Position numbers and translations under genes: made by a program. From Oncomelania hupensis (taxonomy: Eukaryota > Mollusca > Gastropoda > Littorinimorpha > Pomatiopsidae): a stretch of 64,000 nucleotides of DNA. This document shows positions 12,698 to 24,326 of the stretch, one piece after another; the stretch's first letter is position 1; each line of letters opens with the position of its first letter. The stretch is taken from contig CM072515.1 in NCBI GenBank assembly GCA_036898135.1, forward strand, positions 69,334,567 through 69,398,566, read 5' to 3'. Below the pieces are notes generated by a model. That model worked only from the letters and a program-made list of their open reading frames with translations. It had not been told where the DNA came from and did not search any database.

Positions 12698-13585
12698 GGA
12701 CTCCGACTACGCCATTTTATTCACAACAAGGGTACAGATTTTAGGCGGGAACCTAATCTTACAATGCGATTTTTTTAGTCAAATATGCCAACGACAAAAC
12801 AAATAACTATACCACTATTATGCAGGATACAAAAAATATATATTACAATCAATGTTGCTGTTGCAATTACATAATACATAACAAATAACCCAATGTATAT
12901 AAAATAATCAGGCGGTACAATTACAGGCTATATATACCCAGACGGAAAATTCCCGTCATTTTGCGTTTCATTTTACGAGTTGCGTCCCTTGAAAATGGGT
13001 TTGAATAGGGGTCATAGTGTCGGCTGTGAAAGTGAAGAGCAGAGCAGGAGAGAATCACTGTGTGGCACCGCAACATTGTGTACACTTTTTGTTGCAACGG
13101 GAACGTTTTATTTCGTTATCCGCTCGACGAATCAAGTTCTGTGTGACAACCACGTATAACTGCATGCTATTTGTCAAAATATTTTACCGGAGAGCCTACG
13201 CACACCAGAAAAAATGTGGATGAACTCGAAATCAAATAAAAGATTGATTTTTCTAGGGCGCTGTATAAGTGTAGTATTGTCGTTATTTAATATTGAGTTT
13301 GCCAGCCTACATTACCTATTTAAAATATGATAACAAATGTTGATTTATAATAGTATTTTTTATTGTTGGAGTAGATTGTAGTGATTTACGAACGTGAATA
13401 TTTCATTATTGATATTTCGTCAGTGGAAAACTAGGGATTATGCTTTGTTGTAAACTGTTATGCTTTTTCTCTTCCTTTGCTTGGTTAAAAAAATTGATTA
13501 GTATTAAGTGAATTTGCACGTGTTATTGTGTTGCCATTCAGGCTCGTTTCATGTATTTCCCCAATCCAGTTTCTTCATACCCCAC
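12698..13585. other. No recognisable feature
   Basis: AT-rich mixed sequence; small open frames only, none with a recognisable domain. Confidence 0.5.
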
Positions 13586-13667
13586 CCCAACCCCCTTTTT
13601 GGGATGGGTGGGTGGGGGTGTTTGGTGTGTGTGTGTGGGTGTGTGTGGGTGTGTGTGTGTGTGTCTA
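13586..13667. repeat. G/T-rich tract with (GT)n
   Basis: GGGTGGGTGGGGGTG followed by interrupted GT dinucleotides; the G-runs could form a quadruplex. Confidence 0.8.
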
Positions 13668-14063
13668 AAAAGCCTCCTGGGCGTAAAACCTATTGAGATA
13701 TTGATGGTTAAAACTATGTGCTATGAAATAAAAGGACAAAGTTCCAAAGATCAGTACTGAGATGCAATGACTGAAACAGTAAGAAGTCTGAGACTAATCC
13801 TGGTATAAACCCAATGCTTTTTCTACTAAGGCTGCTAATTATTGTCTATAAATTTGCTTAGGGCGGCTCCATGCATGAAGACCTGAGGACCATGTTTAAC
13901 AAGGTACATTTGGCCGACTCACCAGTCATTCAAGTCAGCACGCGTAAGCCTCTTCAGTGAAAAGAGAAGCCGCATGATATATCTTCCACAGTCTGCAAAT
14001 CCTGTATAGGCCTGGGTGGGTGGAGGGTAATGGTAAAAAGGAAGAGGCGAGACAGAGTATGAG

Positions 14064-14070
<7 letters not shown>
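13668..14070. other. No recognisable feature
   Basis: Mixed sequence, nothing recognised. Confidence 0.5.
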
Positions 14071-14131
<61 letters not shown>

Positions 14132-14132
14132 A
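14071..14132. repeat. (GA)n microsatellite ending in a G-run
   Basis: Pure GA then about ten G. Confidence 0.95.
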
Positions 14133-14805
14133 AAGATAACTGGCGTTCTTTACCAAACAATTTTCTGCTCAGACTGCATCATTTTGCAACCTGCCAACTC
14201 GTCTGGCTCAGGTCATTGACATCGCTTTGGCTGGGGGAAAAAAAAGAGTGTTAGGTAGCCTATCAGACATTTAGTATATTATATGCCTAGAAGGGGGTAA
14301 GTGCATTCGTTTAATATTGTGATTTTTCATTTATATGTACACTGTTGGAAATGTTGGGACAAGCGCACACACGGTGCACGCAGGAACGTGACACCCAAAT
14401 GGCAGCCTTAAATTTATTGGCTTTTTAATTGCCAAAGTGGAATTTAAATTTACATGACAGTCCGCACGATCTGACAAGTCGGCATGATTGCAGAAAACCC
14501 GGCAGCCGGTCCCCAATTTGATCTTTGTTCGTGACTGCGATTAATGCAGGCATTCCTCCAAAACATTCCCTTTTCCCATTTGACTCTGAGAGGACTCATG
14601 TTGCTGTTAAAAATATATGTGCATTTTTTTAGATTGCCTTTAACAAAATTCTTAATAGAGCTTCTTGAAATTGTTTTTTCAGCGGCATCTGTTGGATTTT
14701 CCAAATGCCAAGAGTTCTTTCCTCTTCTCGTTTTACCTTAACTCCCCTTCTTTTTCAATTGTAGCCCTTCTCCACCCTCTCTTCCTTGTTATGTTATTGT
14801 TTTTG
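14133..14805. other. No recognisable feature
   Basis: Mixed, increasingly T-rich sequence with no recognisable gene. Confidence 0.5.
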
Positions 14806-14807
14806 TC

Positions 14808-14994
<187 letters not shown>

Positions 14995-15570
14995 CCCCCG
15001 TTGGGGTGCCGGGGGTTTCAGTATAAATAGTATCCCCACTTTCTGGAAATTTAGTGCTTTAAATTCCCACTGTCGCTGTCTTTCTCATTTGCTCTTTCTC
15101 ATTCCTGCTCTGTTCTATCAATCTGCTATACTATCGTCTTCTTCGCTAGACCAGTCTCCTACCTTTTTTCTTGAAAACTCTTCCGGGACAAGACTCCTTA
15201 TTTGTGTATGAGGTCTGTTGGATCAGCTTGGGAATATTGGACGCTTTCTGCCAGGTGGTCACTAGGGCTTCCTATGATGTTATTATTTAGCAATGTAGGC
15301 ATTTTATATGTATGTGTTTTGTTGATAATTTATAATGATGTTTGTATTCTATTTTGTTTTTGTAAACGGGGGTTCGATTAGTTGTGGTAAAGCCTCAGCC
15401 GTCCCCTGCGTGGAATGTCTTTATTGTAAAGTGACTGGCTGGTGGAGGGCATTCAGTTTTCCAACTAGGGTTGTTTCAGCAGATCTTTTATGCGGATTGG
15501 GGGTTGTCCGGTCCTGAGTTGGCTCGGAAGAGTCCGCTGGACCTAAAGCAACAATTATGTAATGTAATGT
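14995..15570 (+). mobile_element. Retroposon family A, copy 1 (full length)
   Basis: Starts CCCCCGTTGGGGTGCCGGGG, the same 5' end as copies 3 and 4 and as the body of copy 2, followed within ~30 bp by a TATAAATAG box. Ends with a GGTCC...GGACC hairpin, CTAAAGCAACAATTATG and a TGTAA-type tail. It lies between a TTA array and the 3' end of an RTE copy, and its target duplication cannot be recognised. A 60-codon open frame (15335-15517) is shared with two other copies but broken in copy 2, so I do not treat it as a gene. Confidence 0.85.
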
Positions 15571-17535
15571 TATCCCGTAACTCGAAGGGGCACCACAGAT
15601 GATCGTCTAACCAGCGTACTCCCTCTTTCTCTGTCTTCAGCAACCCTCATGGCTTCGCTCAGTGTCAAGCCAGTCCGTTCTCTAATGTTGTCCTCCCACC
15701 TCTTTTGCTGTCTCCTTTTTCTTCTGCCTCCTTGCACCGCGCCTTGCAGGATGGTCTTTGCAAGGCCTGATGCTCTGGTGACATGGCCATACAATCGGTG
15801 TTTCTGTTTCTTCACCACTGTGAGCATGTCATCATGTTGTCCAATGGCTTGTGTGATGATATGTGGGACTTCGTTGTTGGTGGTTTGCTGAGTATTATAG
15901 AAATGCCCAGAAGTCCTCTGTAGCACCTCATCTCCATGCTTTGTACTCTTCGTGGTAGATCTGCTGCGAAAGTCTATGTTTCGCAAGCATATAGGAAGAT
16001 AGAGATGACAAGGGAGCGCAGCAGCCTTACCTTGGAATGTAGGCTGATGGCCCTGTCTTTCCATATGGGCTTCACCAATATCTGTAACAAGATCTGGCAG
16101 AGTGGGGAGTGGCCTACACCATGGGCTCAGTCGCTTGTAATCACTCTTCCTAAAAAGGAGAACCTCCAGAAGTGTGAATATTACCGCACCATCAGCCTCA
16201 TCAGCCATCCCAGCAATGTCTTCCTGTTACACTCGTTCGGTGTTTTTCTATCAGTAGTTGATTCAGCCCCAATGCTTGAATCCTCCTGATAAGTGTAACT
16301 CGGATTCGTTTATCCACGCAACCCGTTCACTCAGCAACAAGGCATAAGTCGTCGTATGAAGTTTTCCAACTTTATTCAGCGTACATCAACAACTGCATGC
16401 AATCGCTCAATCGCTTTCACTTTCTCTCTACTCTACTCTACACAGTGCATCAATTATATAGTTTTTCTAGACTCCAGATTACCTCAGAACGTTCCAGAGT
16501 GACGCGTTACAACCAATCAAACTAAACTTCGTCATCACTGTCTTAAGTCATACAACATTCTTCATTATAGGAGAATCTCTCAGCTTATAGTGGATCTATC
16601 TAGATTCTTCAGTCGATAATAAACATGCAACTCAAGAGAATTCTCCAATAATATCGACCAACGAAAATTATCAACGTTATACAGAGCTTCTTCTAACAAC
16701 AACCCAAAATTAAATCAAAGGTAAATACACTCTATTATTGCATGCTTTGCAAAATAAAACGATCAGATCTATCGCGCGCGTTTCACACGAACTATCGTGC
16801 GCGTTTCAACGTAACACTTCCTGAAAATAATACTCAACAGGTTGAAACACCAAGCTGAACAAATCATAGCTGAATAATAAGCAGGATTCAAAGCAGGGCG
16901 AAGTACCACTGAACAGATTTTCAACCTCAGAATAATCTGCGAGAAATACCTACAGCATCAACATCTATATCATGTGTTTGTAGACTTCAAGAAAGAGTTT
17001 GACCTCGTCTGGGATGCAGCTCTGAGGGCAGCCATGAGAACGTACAACATCAGCCCTAAAATTATTGAAGTCATCAAAAGCCTGTATGACAAGGCTACTA
17101 GTGCAGTCCTCCACAACAACGCCATCGGAAACTGGCAACAGTCGGCATGCGTCAAGGATGCCTACTCCCTCCAATACTCTTCAGCGTCTTCCTAGAGCGC
17201 TTCATGTCAGATGTTCTTGCAGATCACGAAGGCACAGTCAGCATAGTGGATAGAGTAATCTCTAACCTTCGTTTCGCGGATTGCATTGATGAATTGGCTG
17301 GAGAGGAACAAGAACTTGAACAGCTGGTACAGAGGCTTGACACCATCTCCAGAGCCTTTGGAATGGAAATAAGTGCAGAGAAGATCAAAATGATGACCAA
17401 CAACACCAATGGACATCATCGTCCAAGGCCAATCCGTGATCACAGTGCATAGCTTCAAATATTTAGGAGCCATTATAACAGACAATGGGTCCGGACAGGA
17501 AGTCCTCTCCAGAATCACACACACTACTGCTATTA
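15571..17535 (-). mobile_element. RTE-like element with 5' inversion (twin priming)
   Basis: 15571-16070 is the element's 3' segment in minus orientation (about residue 865 to the end). 16071-17535, excluding an inserted solo LTR, is the preceding segment (about residues 568-862: ICNKIW, LPKK, VDFKK, GERQ-equivalent and FAD regions) in plus orientation. Read on the minus strand this is an inverted 5' part followed by a sense 3' part, with nearly contiguous breakpoints. That is the structure produced by twin priming during target-primed reverse transcription. FADD reads FADC, and several frameshifts make it a pseudogene. Confidence 0.85.
16225..16816. mobile_element. Solo LTR inside RTE copy
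   Basis: A 592-bp insertion beginning TGTTACACTCG and ending AACGTAACA, with a perfect 6-bp terminal inversion (TGTTAC/GTAACA) and canonical TG...CA ends. It is flanked by a 5-bp duplication, CTTCC, at 16220-16224 and 16817-16821. Removing it and one CTTCC restores the RTE sequence exactly as in the intact copy (CCAGCAA.GT.TCCTGAAAAT). There is no internal coding region, so it is a solo LTR left by LTR-LTR recombination. Five-bp duplications fit Gypsy or BEL/Pao. Strand undetermined. Confidence 0.88.
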
Positions 17536-17572
17536 TTTTTTTTAAAATTATTATAATAGTTATAATAATTAT

Positions 17573-17576
17573 AACG

Positions 17577-17651
<75 letters not shown>
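17573..17651. repeat. (ATT)n microsatellite
   Basis: Pure TTA run at the right boundary of the inverted RTE copy. Confidence 0.95.
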
Positions 17652-17653
<2 letters not shown>

Positions 17654-17889
17654 AACAACTTGATAACATAATAACAATGCAGTAAATGAGAGACGGTAAA
17701 ACGCAGCGGGTTGAACCCGGTTCTGGTGTACATAAACGTGACAGGAAACACAAGACGTGATAATTATGTCAAGAGAGACACAACACGCCAGACGAGACAG
17801 TTAATATTGCTGATGGCGGATCATTGTGCATCAATATATACGAATTTAACATGTGTTTTTGTTCCTCCTAGCAGTTTCTGTTAGTGAGT

Positions 17890-18597
17890 AATAAATATGT
17901 ATTGTATTGTAAAGTGTATTGTATTGTAAAGTGTATTGTAAAGTGTATTATATTGTAAAGTGTATTGTATTGTAAAGTGTATTGTATTGTAATGTGTATT
18001 GTATTGTAATGTGTATTGTATTGCAAAGTGTATTGTATTGTGATATGTAAAGTATTTTAAAGTGTATTGTATGGAGAAGTGTATTGCATTGTAATATGTA
18101 TTGTATTGTGATGTGTATTGTATTATAAAGTGTATTGTATTGTAAAGTGTATCGTATTGTGATGTGTATTGTATTGTAAAGTGTATTATATTAGAAAGTG
18201 TATTGTTTTGTGAAATGTATTGTTATGTGTATTGTAAAGTGTATTGTATTTTGAAGTGTATTGTATTGTGAAGTGTATTGCATTGTAAAGTGTATTTTAT
18301 TGTGACGTGTATTGTATTGTAATGTGTATTGTATAGTAAAGTGTATTGTATAGTAAAGTGTATTGTATTGTAATGTGTGTTGTGATGTGTATTGTAAAGT
18401 GTATTGTATTTTGAAGTGTATTGTATTGTGAAGTGTATTATATTGTAAAGTGTATTTTATTATGACGTGTATTGTATTGTAATGTGTATTGTATAGTAAA
18501 GTGTATTGTATAGTAAAGTGTATTGTATTGTAATGTGTGTTGTGATGTGTATTGTATTGTAAGGTGTATTGTATTGTAATGTGTATTGTTTTGTGAA
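17890..18597. repeat. Degenerate GTGTATTGTATTGTAA minisatellite
   Basis: About 700 bp built of 10-17-bp variants of GTATTGTATTGTAAAGT. Within it a ~160-bp higher-order block is duplicated: the same string of variants starts near 18231 and again near 18391. Open frames on the minus strand are by-products. Confidence 0.92.
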
Positions 18598-19233
18598 GAT
18601 AGTGACACATTTGAAGTATTAACTATCACTTCTAAATGCTGTTATTGCATCTAATTCTTAGCTTTTTTAAAAATCTTTGAATTTACGAGAATTATATGAG
18701 TATGATAATAGCTGTAGGTAGAAGAGAATTACGTCTTGTCATTACAATAATTACATTTCCTGGCATCGATTGTCGTGGTGGAAACCCATTCCGCCTCGCA
18801 CAATAACGGCTTGCTATTTTATCAAAATGTTATTCATAAATCATAACCAATAGTGTCCGGAAATTCAGAAATTAATGACAGCCTAATACTAATCCGAATG
18901 TGATCTGATTATTCTATCAAGCAATTCAGATAATAACATAACAGGAATCCGATCTGTCATGTCATCAGGACGGAGATGTGTGACAATTGCATTGTTAAGA
19001 CAATGTGATTATACTGTGCTTCATTCTAATGTGGCCCGGCGTTGGTTTTTTTTTTTTTTTGGTTTTGTTTTGGTGTTTTTTTTGGGAGTGAGGGGGGTTG
19101 GGGGGGGGGGGGGGTGAAGGTGGAGGGGGCGGTTCTTTTGTATACGGTTTCGTCTTTGGTCTTTACGTCAAGATTCAACAGTCAGCTTTTCATTCGTCTG
19201 GGTTATTTTATAATAACTGTTTATTATTCCAAG
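18598..19233. other. No gene; T-run and G-run
   Basis: Unremarkable AT-rich sequence except a poly-T stretch at about 19046-19062 and G-runs at 19090-19114 that could form a quadruplex. Confidence 0.5.
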
Positions 19234-19247
19234 ATCTAGTATTATAA

Positions 19248-19947
19248 CCCCTTGGGGTCATGAGCAATCTTGCCACTGTAGATTGTTCAAACCTATAAAG
19301 GGAAAAGTGAAAGCCACAGTTGAAAACCTGTCTTTCCTTTATAGGCAAGACAGATTCACTGCGGCAACAGTACCCCCGTTGAAGTGCCGGGGGTTTTCAG
19401 TATAAATAGTATCCCCACTTTATGGAAATTTAGTGCTTTAAATTCCCACTGTCGCTGTCTTCCTCATTTACTCTTTCCTATTCCTGCTCTGTCCTTCACT
19501 CTGCTATACTATCTTCTTCTTCGCTAGATCAATGACCTACCTTTTTTCTTGAAAACTCTTCCTGGACAAGACTCCTTGTTTGTGTATGAGGTCTGTTGGA
19601 TCAGCTTGGGAGTATTGGACGCTTTCTGCCGGGTGGTCACTAGGGCTTCCTATGATTGTACTATTTAGCACTATAGGCATTTTATATGTATGCGTTTTGT
19701 TGATGATTTATAATGATGTTTGTATTCTATTTTGTTTTTGTAACCGGGGGTTCGCGTAGTTGAGGTCAACCCTCAGCCGTCCCTCGCGTGGGATGTCTTT
19801 ATTGTAAAGTGACTGGCCGGTGGAGGGCATTCAATTTTCCCACTGGGGTTGTTTCAACAGATCTTTTATGCGGATCGGGGGTTGTCCGGTCCTGATTTGG
19901 CTCGGAAGAGTCCGCTGGACCTAAAGCAACAATAAATCAATCAATCA
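19248..19947 (+). mobile_element. Retroposon family A, copy 2 (5'-extended)
   Basis: An exact 14-bp duplication, ATCTAGTATTATAA, flanks it at 19234-19247 and 19948-19961. The usual family A body starts at 19373. Between the left duplication and that point lie ~125 extra bp that begin CCCCTTGGGGTCATG, resembling the usual start, and contain an inverted repeat (CCTATAAAGG at 19292-19301, CCTTTATAGG at 19336-19345). The tail is AATC-type rather than TGTAA-type. Confidence 0.88.
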
Positions 19948-19961
19948 ATCTAGTATTATAA

Positions 19962-20768
19962 AGGTTGTTTTTCTTCTTATCCTTATTTATGTTTGTTTTG
20001 CGCGGCCGGCCTCAACTTTAAAAATATGTTCCCTCCAATAAATAAAGGTCTGTGTCTTGTGTCCTATTGCTTTGGTTGGTTGTTTGCTTTGCTCTTCTAC
20101 ATCATTTTTGTTTTCTTTTGCAGAGCCGGAAACGTTTTAACGCTTTAGGTTTTGACTTTTATTTTACGCTTTAGGTTTTGACTTGTTTGTTTGTACCTCT
20201 GTTGCTAAAATTGTACCAGTTGTTCTCAAAGATCACGCTCAAATGGCGACTTAGTTTCTTTAACGTTACGGATGCATAATTCTGCGGATTTTGCATCCAA
20301 GTTCTTAGGGTGGATTGATACCTGTTAAGTTCTTCATTAAAATCTTGGGTTTAAAAAAAAAAGTTAATCTGAACTCTTTGTTTCGATTTGGCAGAGTGAA
20401 TTTCGTACGTGTTCGGACTTTATAAAGCCTTTCCCATCCTAGTGACAGATTGAAGAGCTACAATTTTCATTCGGTCTCTCATTAAGAGCTGGCTGCCGCC
20501 CTGGTAATGCGAGTAGGCTGGGTTGTTATTACATCGGTCCAGATTTGACTTTCTTCTTCTTTCGACCACGAGCCATACACAGCATCACAAGTAGAGCTCA
20601 TGGCGTGTGTGACTAATGTTTATCCCGCATGGAAGGTAGTCACAGTCTTCGATAGTAGTGCTAGCGTGCTGAGTGTTTGTCAAGCCCGACTAGGACAATG
20701 AGCTTCGGGATCTTTACAGTCCAGTCTTCCATTATTCTATTCGGGACATAATCAGCCATTTATTGACT
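19962..20768. other. No recognisable feature
   Basis: Mixed sequence. A ~20-bp direct repeat (ACGCTTTAGGTTTTGACTT) occurs at about 20139 and 20165. Confidence 0.5.
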
Positions 20769-20783
20769 ATTCTTCAACTAGTT

Positions 20784-20846
20784 TACATTACATTACATGA
20801 TTATTGCTTTAGGTCCAGCGGACTCTTACGAGCCAAATCAGGACCA
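20784..20846 (-). mobile_element. Retroposon family A, 63-bp 3' fragment
   Basis: Contains only the TGTAA-type tail, the CTAAAGCAA segment and the 3' hairpin. Flanked by an exact 15-bp duplication, ATTCTTCAACTAGTT, at 20769-20783 and 20847-20861, so it is a genuine 5'-truncated insertion and not a leftover of decay. Confidence 0.9.
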
Positions 20847-21019
20847 ATTCTTCAACTAGTTGGGATACTGCTTGTGGCAATGCCATGAAGCCTTTAGTTC
20901 GAATTCATACATGTGCAATTAAAACGGTTATTCTTTAAAGCAAAATTTAATAAATGAAATTTTCATGCACAAGATCCTTTCCTGGTAATGCATCCCCTTC
21001 TTCTTTTATTTTGTAGAAA

Positions 21020-21240
21020 AACTGCCAGATTTTCTACCAAACTAAATAGACCATGTCCAAGAATTGATCTTTTCAAAATCGGTGTCATATACAGGTTCTG
21101 CTTTATGGAATAACATTCCAGAAGTGCTCCGCAGTGCGTTCACTAAATACACATCTTTTGGACTACATCCTTTACAACACATCAAAAGAGCAAGCTTTAA
21201 GTTTGATTTTGCACTATAAAAGATAAATTATTACTATTAT
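21020..21240 (+). pseudogene. CR1-like LINE, extreme C-terminus and 3' end
   Basis: One frame reads YTGSALWNNIPEVLRSAFTKY, the conserved LINE C-terminal GSxLWNxLP motif, and ends in FAL-stop. It is followed by a TTGCACTATAAAAGATAAATT 3' end and ATT units. Upstream frames are broken. Confidence 0.6.
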
Positions 21241-21305
21241 TATTAAATTAATTAATTAGCTACTTTGAGTTCGACATTAATAACATTCAATTAGATTGTT
21301 TTAAA

Positions 21306-21890
21306 ATCCCCGTTGGGGTGCCGGCGGTTTCAGTATAAATAGTATCCCCACTTTCTGGAAATTTAGTGCTTTAAATTCCCACTGTCGTTGTCTTTCTCAG
21401 TTGCTCTTTCTCATTCCTGCTCTGTTCTATCAATCTGCTATACTATCGTCTTCTTCGCTAGACCAGTCTCCTACCTTTTTTCTTGAAAACTCTTCCTGGA
21501 CAAGACTCCTTGTTTGTGTATGAGGTCTGTTGGATCAGCTTGGGAATATTGGACGCTTTCTGCCAGGTGGTCACTAGGGCTTCCTATGATGTTATTATTT
21601 AGCAATGTAGGCATTTTATATGTATGTGTTTTGTTGATAATTTATAATGATGTTTGTATTCTATTTTGTTTTTGTAAACGGGGGTTCGATAAGTTGGGGT
21701 GAAGCCTCAGCCGTCCCCTGCGTGGGATGTCTTTATTGTAAAGTGACTGGCTGGTGGAGGGCATTCAGTTTTCCCACTAGGGTTGTTTCAGCAGATCTTT
21801 TATGCGGATTGGGGGTTGTCCGGTCCTGATTTGGCTCGGAAGAGTCGGCTGGACCTAAAGCAACAATTATGTAATGTAATGTAATGTAAT
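21306..21890 (+). mobile_element. Retroposon family A, copy 3 (full length)
   Basis: Begins ATCCCCGTTGGGGTGCCGG, carries the TATAAATAG box and the 3' hairpin (GGTCC at 21822-21826, GGACC at 21851-21855) and ends in TGTAA units. Exact 12-bp flanking duplication GATTGTTTTAAA at 21294-21305 and 21891-21902. The best-defined full-length copy, about 585 bp. Confidence 0.92.
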
Positions 21891-21904
21891 GATTGTTTTA
21901 AATA

Positions 21905-21962
21905 AATGTGTGTGTGTGTGTGTGTGTGTGTGAATGGGTGTGTGTGTGCATGTGCATGTGTG
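21905..21962. repeat. (TG)n microsatellite
   Basis: TG run with interruptions. Confidence 0.9.
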
Positions 21963-22024
21963 CACAGATCTTGAATATATTGTTACATTATGATGTTACT
22001 GTTATGAAGTTACATTGTTGTTCT

Positions 22025-22120
22025 AATTATTATTGATCAAGCCCTAAGGGCAAGATGTAAAAAAGCACATCCAGTGCTTACACTTTCACCTGTTGTTAAA
22101 TAAAATTGTTATCTTATCTT
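22025..22120 (+). mobile_element. LINE 3' UTR remnant
   Basis: CCCTAAGGGCAAGATGTAAA, then AAGCACATCCAGTGCTTACA, then AAATAAAATTGTTATCTTATC is a 3' end typical of CR1-like LINEs in invertebrates. No coding part remains. Confidence 0.5.
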
Positions 22121-22363
22121 CTTCTTCTCCATCCCTGTACATAGGTTTGCGCTCGTGTGTGTGTTTGTGTGTGTGTGTATGCGTGTTATCCTTGTATTCC
22201 TTGTACTCCTTGTATCTTAACTTAACTTGGCAATACCGTTACTTGACGTGACTTCCAGTGTGTGCCAGCTGTTTCGGATATGTGTAGTCATAGTAATAAG
22301 GCACACGTCGCGGAGTCAGTTTGTTGAAGTGGCGTGTGGCTCCAGTCTAATATGAAATTCTCA

Positions 22364-22966
22364 TTGTAAAATATTTATTTTTAGAACTGTAAGATAATTA
22401 ATCATTATTTAGAAACATAGTTTCTAAATGCTCTTTTTTTTTTACAAACAATGTAAGATTTTTCTAAATAATAATGTTCTCCGTAATCAACTTATCATGT
22501 ACCTAAACAATATATTGTTTAGGTAAATAAATCATTATATAGGTAAATAAGGCATTGTTGCTAAATTATGAATTATTTACCTACATAATGCATTATTTAG
22601 CACATTGTGTGAAATAATGTATTATTTAGAAATGTTTCTGCTAAATAATGCATTATATAGGTAAACAAATCATTATTTAAAAACATTCCTAAATAATACA
22701 CTATTTCACACAATCTGCTAAATAATGTATTAGATAGGTAAATAATTCTTTATTTACAAACAATGCCTTATTTATTTATATAATAATTTATTTACGTAAA
22801 CAATGTATTGTTTAGATAAATAATAAGTTATTTAAGTATAAAATATATTATTTAGAGAAATCTTACCTTGTAAACAAATGATTATTTAGAAAATATGCTT
22901 CTATATAAAAATAATTTAGCTGAAAGTGGAAAAAGCCACTAAAAATGGAATATACATATTTTACAA
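22364..22966. repeat. AT-rich long inverted repeat (foldback element)
   Basis: The left half, read forward, and the right half, reverse complemented, align over about 250 bp each. Shared in order: TTGTAAAATAT, GTAAGATTT..CTAAATAATA, CTAAACAATA.ATTGTTTA, AATAAGGCATTGTT, GAATTATTTACCTA, ATTATTTAGCA.ATTGTGTG and TATTATTTAG.AATG. The centre is near 22665, with a ~50-bp loop. No ORF. A foldback or MITE-like element is the likely class; flanking duplications are not evident. Confidence 0.88.
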
Positions 22967-24000
22967 AGGGAATTCCATAGTCTAACACAGCAAAATAATA
23001 AATGGTTTACTATGGAATGTAGGCCTAGGTGTAAGACGTCGTCATATAGAGGAATGGCTATAAATCTTGGTTACTAAAATATAGTCCAAATATTACTCCA
23101 AAGAGTCAAGTCCACGGATGACGGTGATGGCTCAAAACAAGACACAGTGAGACTTATTCATCATTCGTAAATGGAGAACTTTCGTTATGAACTATCAACA
23201 AAGATAGTAATCAGAGGCTTTGCTAACAAGGTACTGACGGCACTGCATATTACGTCCCTTCATCACAGAGATCTATACAATGAGTTCTTGTGTAAACTTA
23301 TAGACGTTTTTGCAAGCTAAAAAAGATTCCTGAATCACTACTAATATTCGTATACCGCCCGGCGTTAATAATTTCCAATCCAATTGGACTAACAGTCTAA
23401 CATCACTGAACTGATTTTTTTTCAAAATGGCTACTAGTATTTGTCTCAAATTTCATTCTTTCAAGCAAACCGCAACATATTAAGGCCTACCTTTTCCTTA
23501 GGATCCTCCGCAGCCCTTCCACCCACCACCCACCCACCCTTCTCTTCTGGAACCAATTTACCCCCTCCCTACCTTCCCCACCTACAAGAAAAGCGAATAT
23601 ACATCATTGCACTTTGACGAATTACCACTAACTTTTATTTCTTTGCAGGCCAAACGCAAACGAATATAGACTATTTCCTTGGAGTAAGCTAACCTAATAT
23701 GTGGCTGGATCCCTTCCACCAAATTACATTAACTCCAGATCTAAATTGCGAAGCCGTGTATGACCTTTAGTCCAGCTTGGAGCTTCCCCAAAGTCCCATG
23801 CTGGGTTCTTTCACAGAGAGTGGCAGGGATTTGAGAGAGAATGCACAAGAGGGCTTGCATGTGCATCGGTATTGAAATGGGGTCTATTGGAAGTGAAAGG
23901 AATGTCTCCAGAGAGCTGGGAAACTTGTTTAGGAAGTAGGCTCCGTTAGAGGCATTTTCAGCAGCAGAGGTCTGCACTTAACTTTTGTTGAATAAAGGTA
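22967..24000. other. No recognisable feature
   Basis: About 1 kb of mixed sequence. A minus-strand open frame (23741-23977) has no domain I recognise. A C-rich CCCACCCACC stretch lies near 23520-23540. Confidence 0.5.
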
Positions 24001-24001
24001 G

Positions 24002-24003
<2 letters not shown>

Positions 24004-24091
<88 letters not shown>
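24004..24091. repeat. (CT)n microsatellite
   Basis: Pure TC run, then TGTCTGTC-type units to about 24180. Confidence 0.95.
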
Positions 24092-24095
<4 letters not shown>

Positions 24096-24233
24096 TTTCT
24101 ACGTCTTTGTCCGTATCTCTGTCTGTCTCTGCCTGTCCTCCGACTTTGTCCGTATCTATGTCTGTCTGTCTGTCTCTCTCCCGATCCGCCCCTACCTCTG
24201 TCACTCTGCATTTCATTATTGTATTTAATGACT

Positions 24234-24235
<2 letters not shown>

Positions 24236-24325
<90 letters not shown>

Positions 24326-24326
24326 T
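24236..24326. repeat. (ATT)n microsatellite
   Basis: Pure TTA run. Confidence 0.95.

Noticed and set aside
15335..15517. 60-codon frame shared by family A copies 1, 3 and 4
   Set aside because: Broken by a stop in copy 2 and without a domain; shared because the DNA is shared, not because of evident selection on protein.
23741..23977. 78-codon minus-strand frame
   Set aside because: Could be an exon, but no splice pattern or domain supports it.
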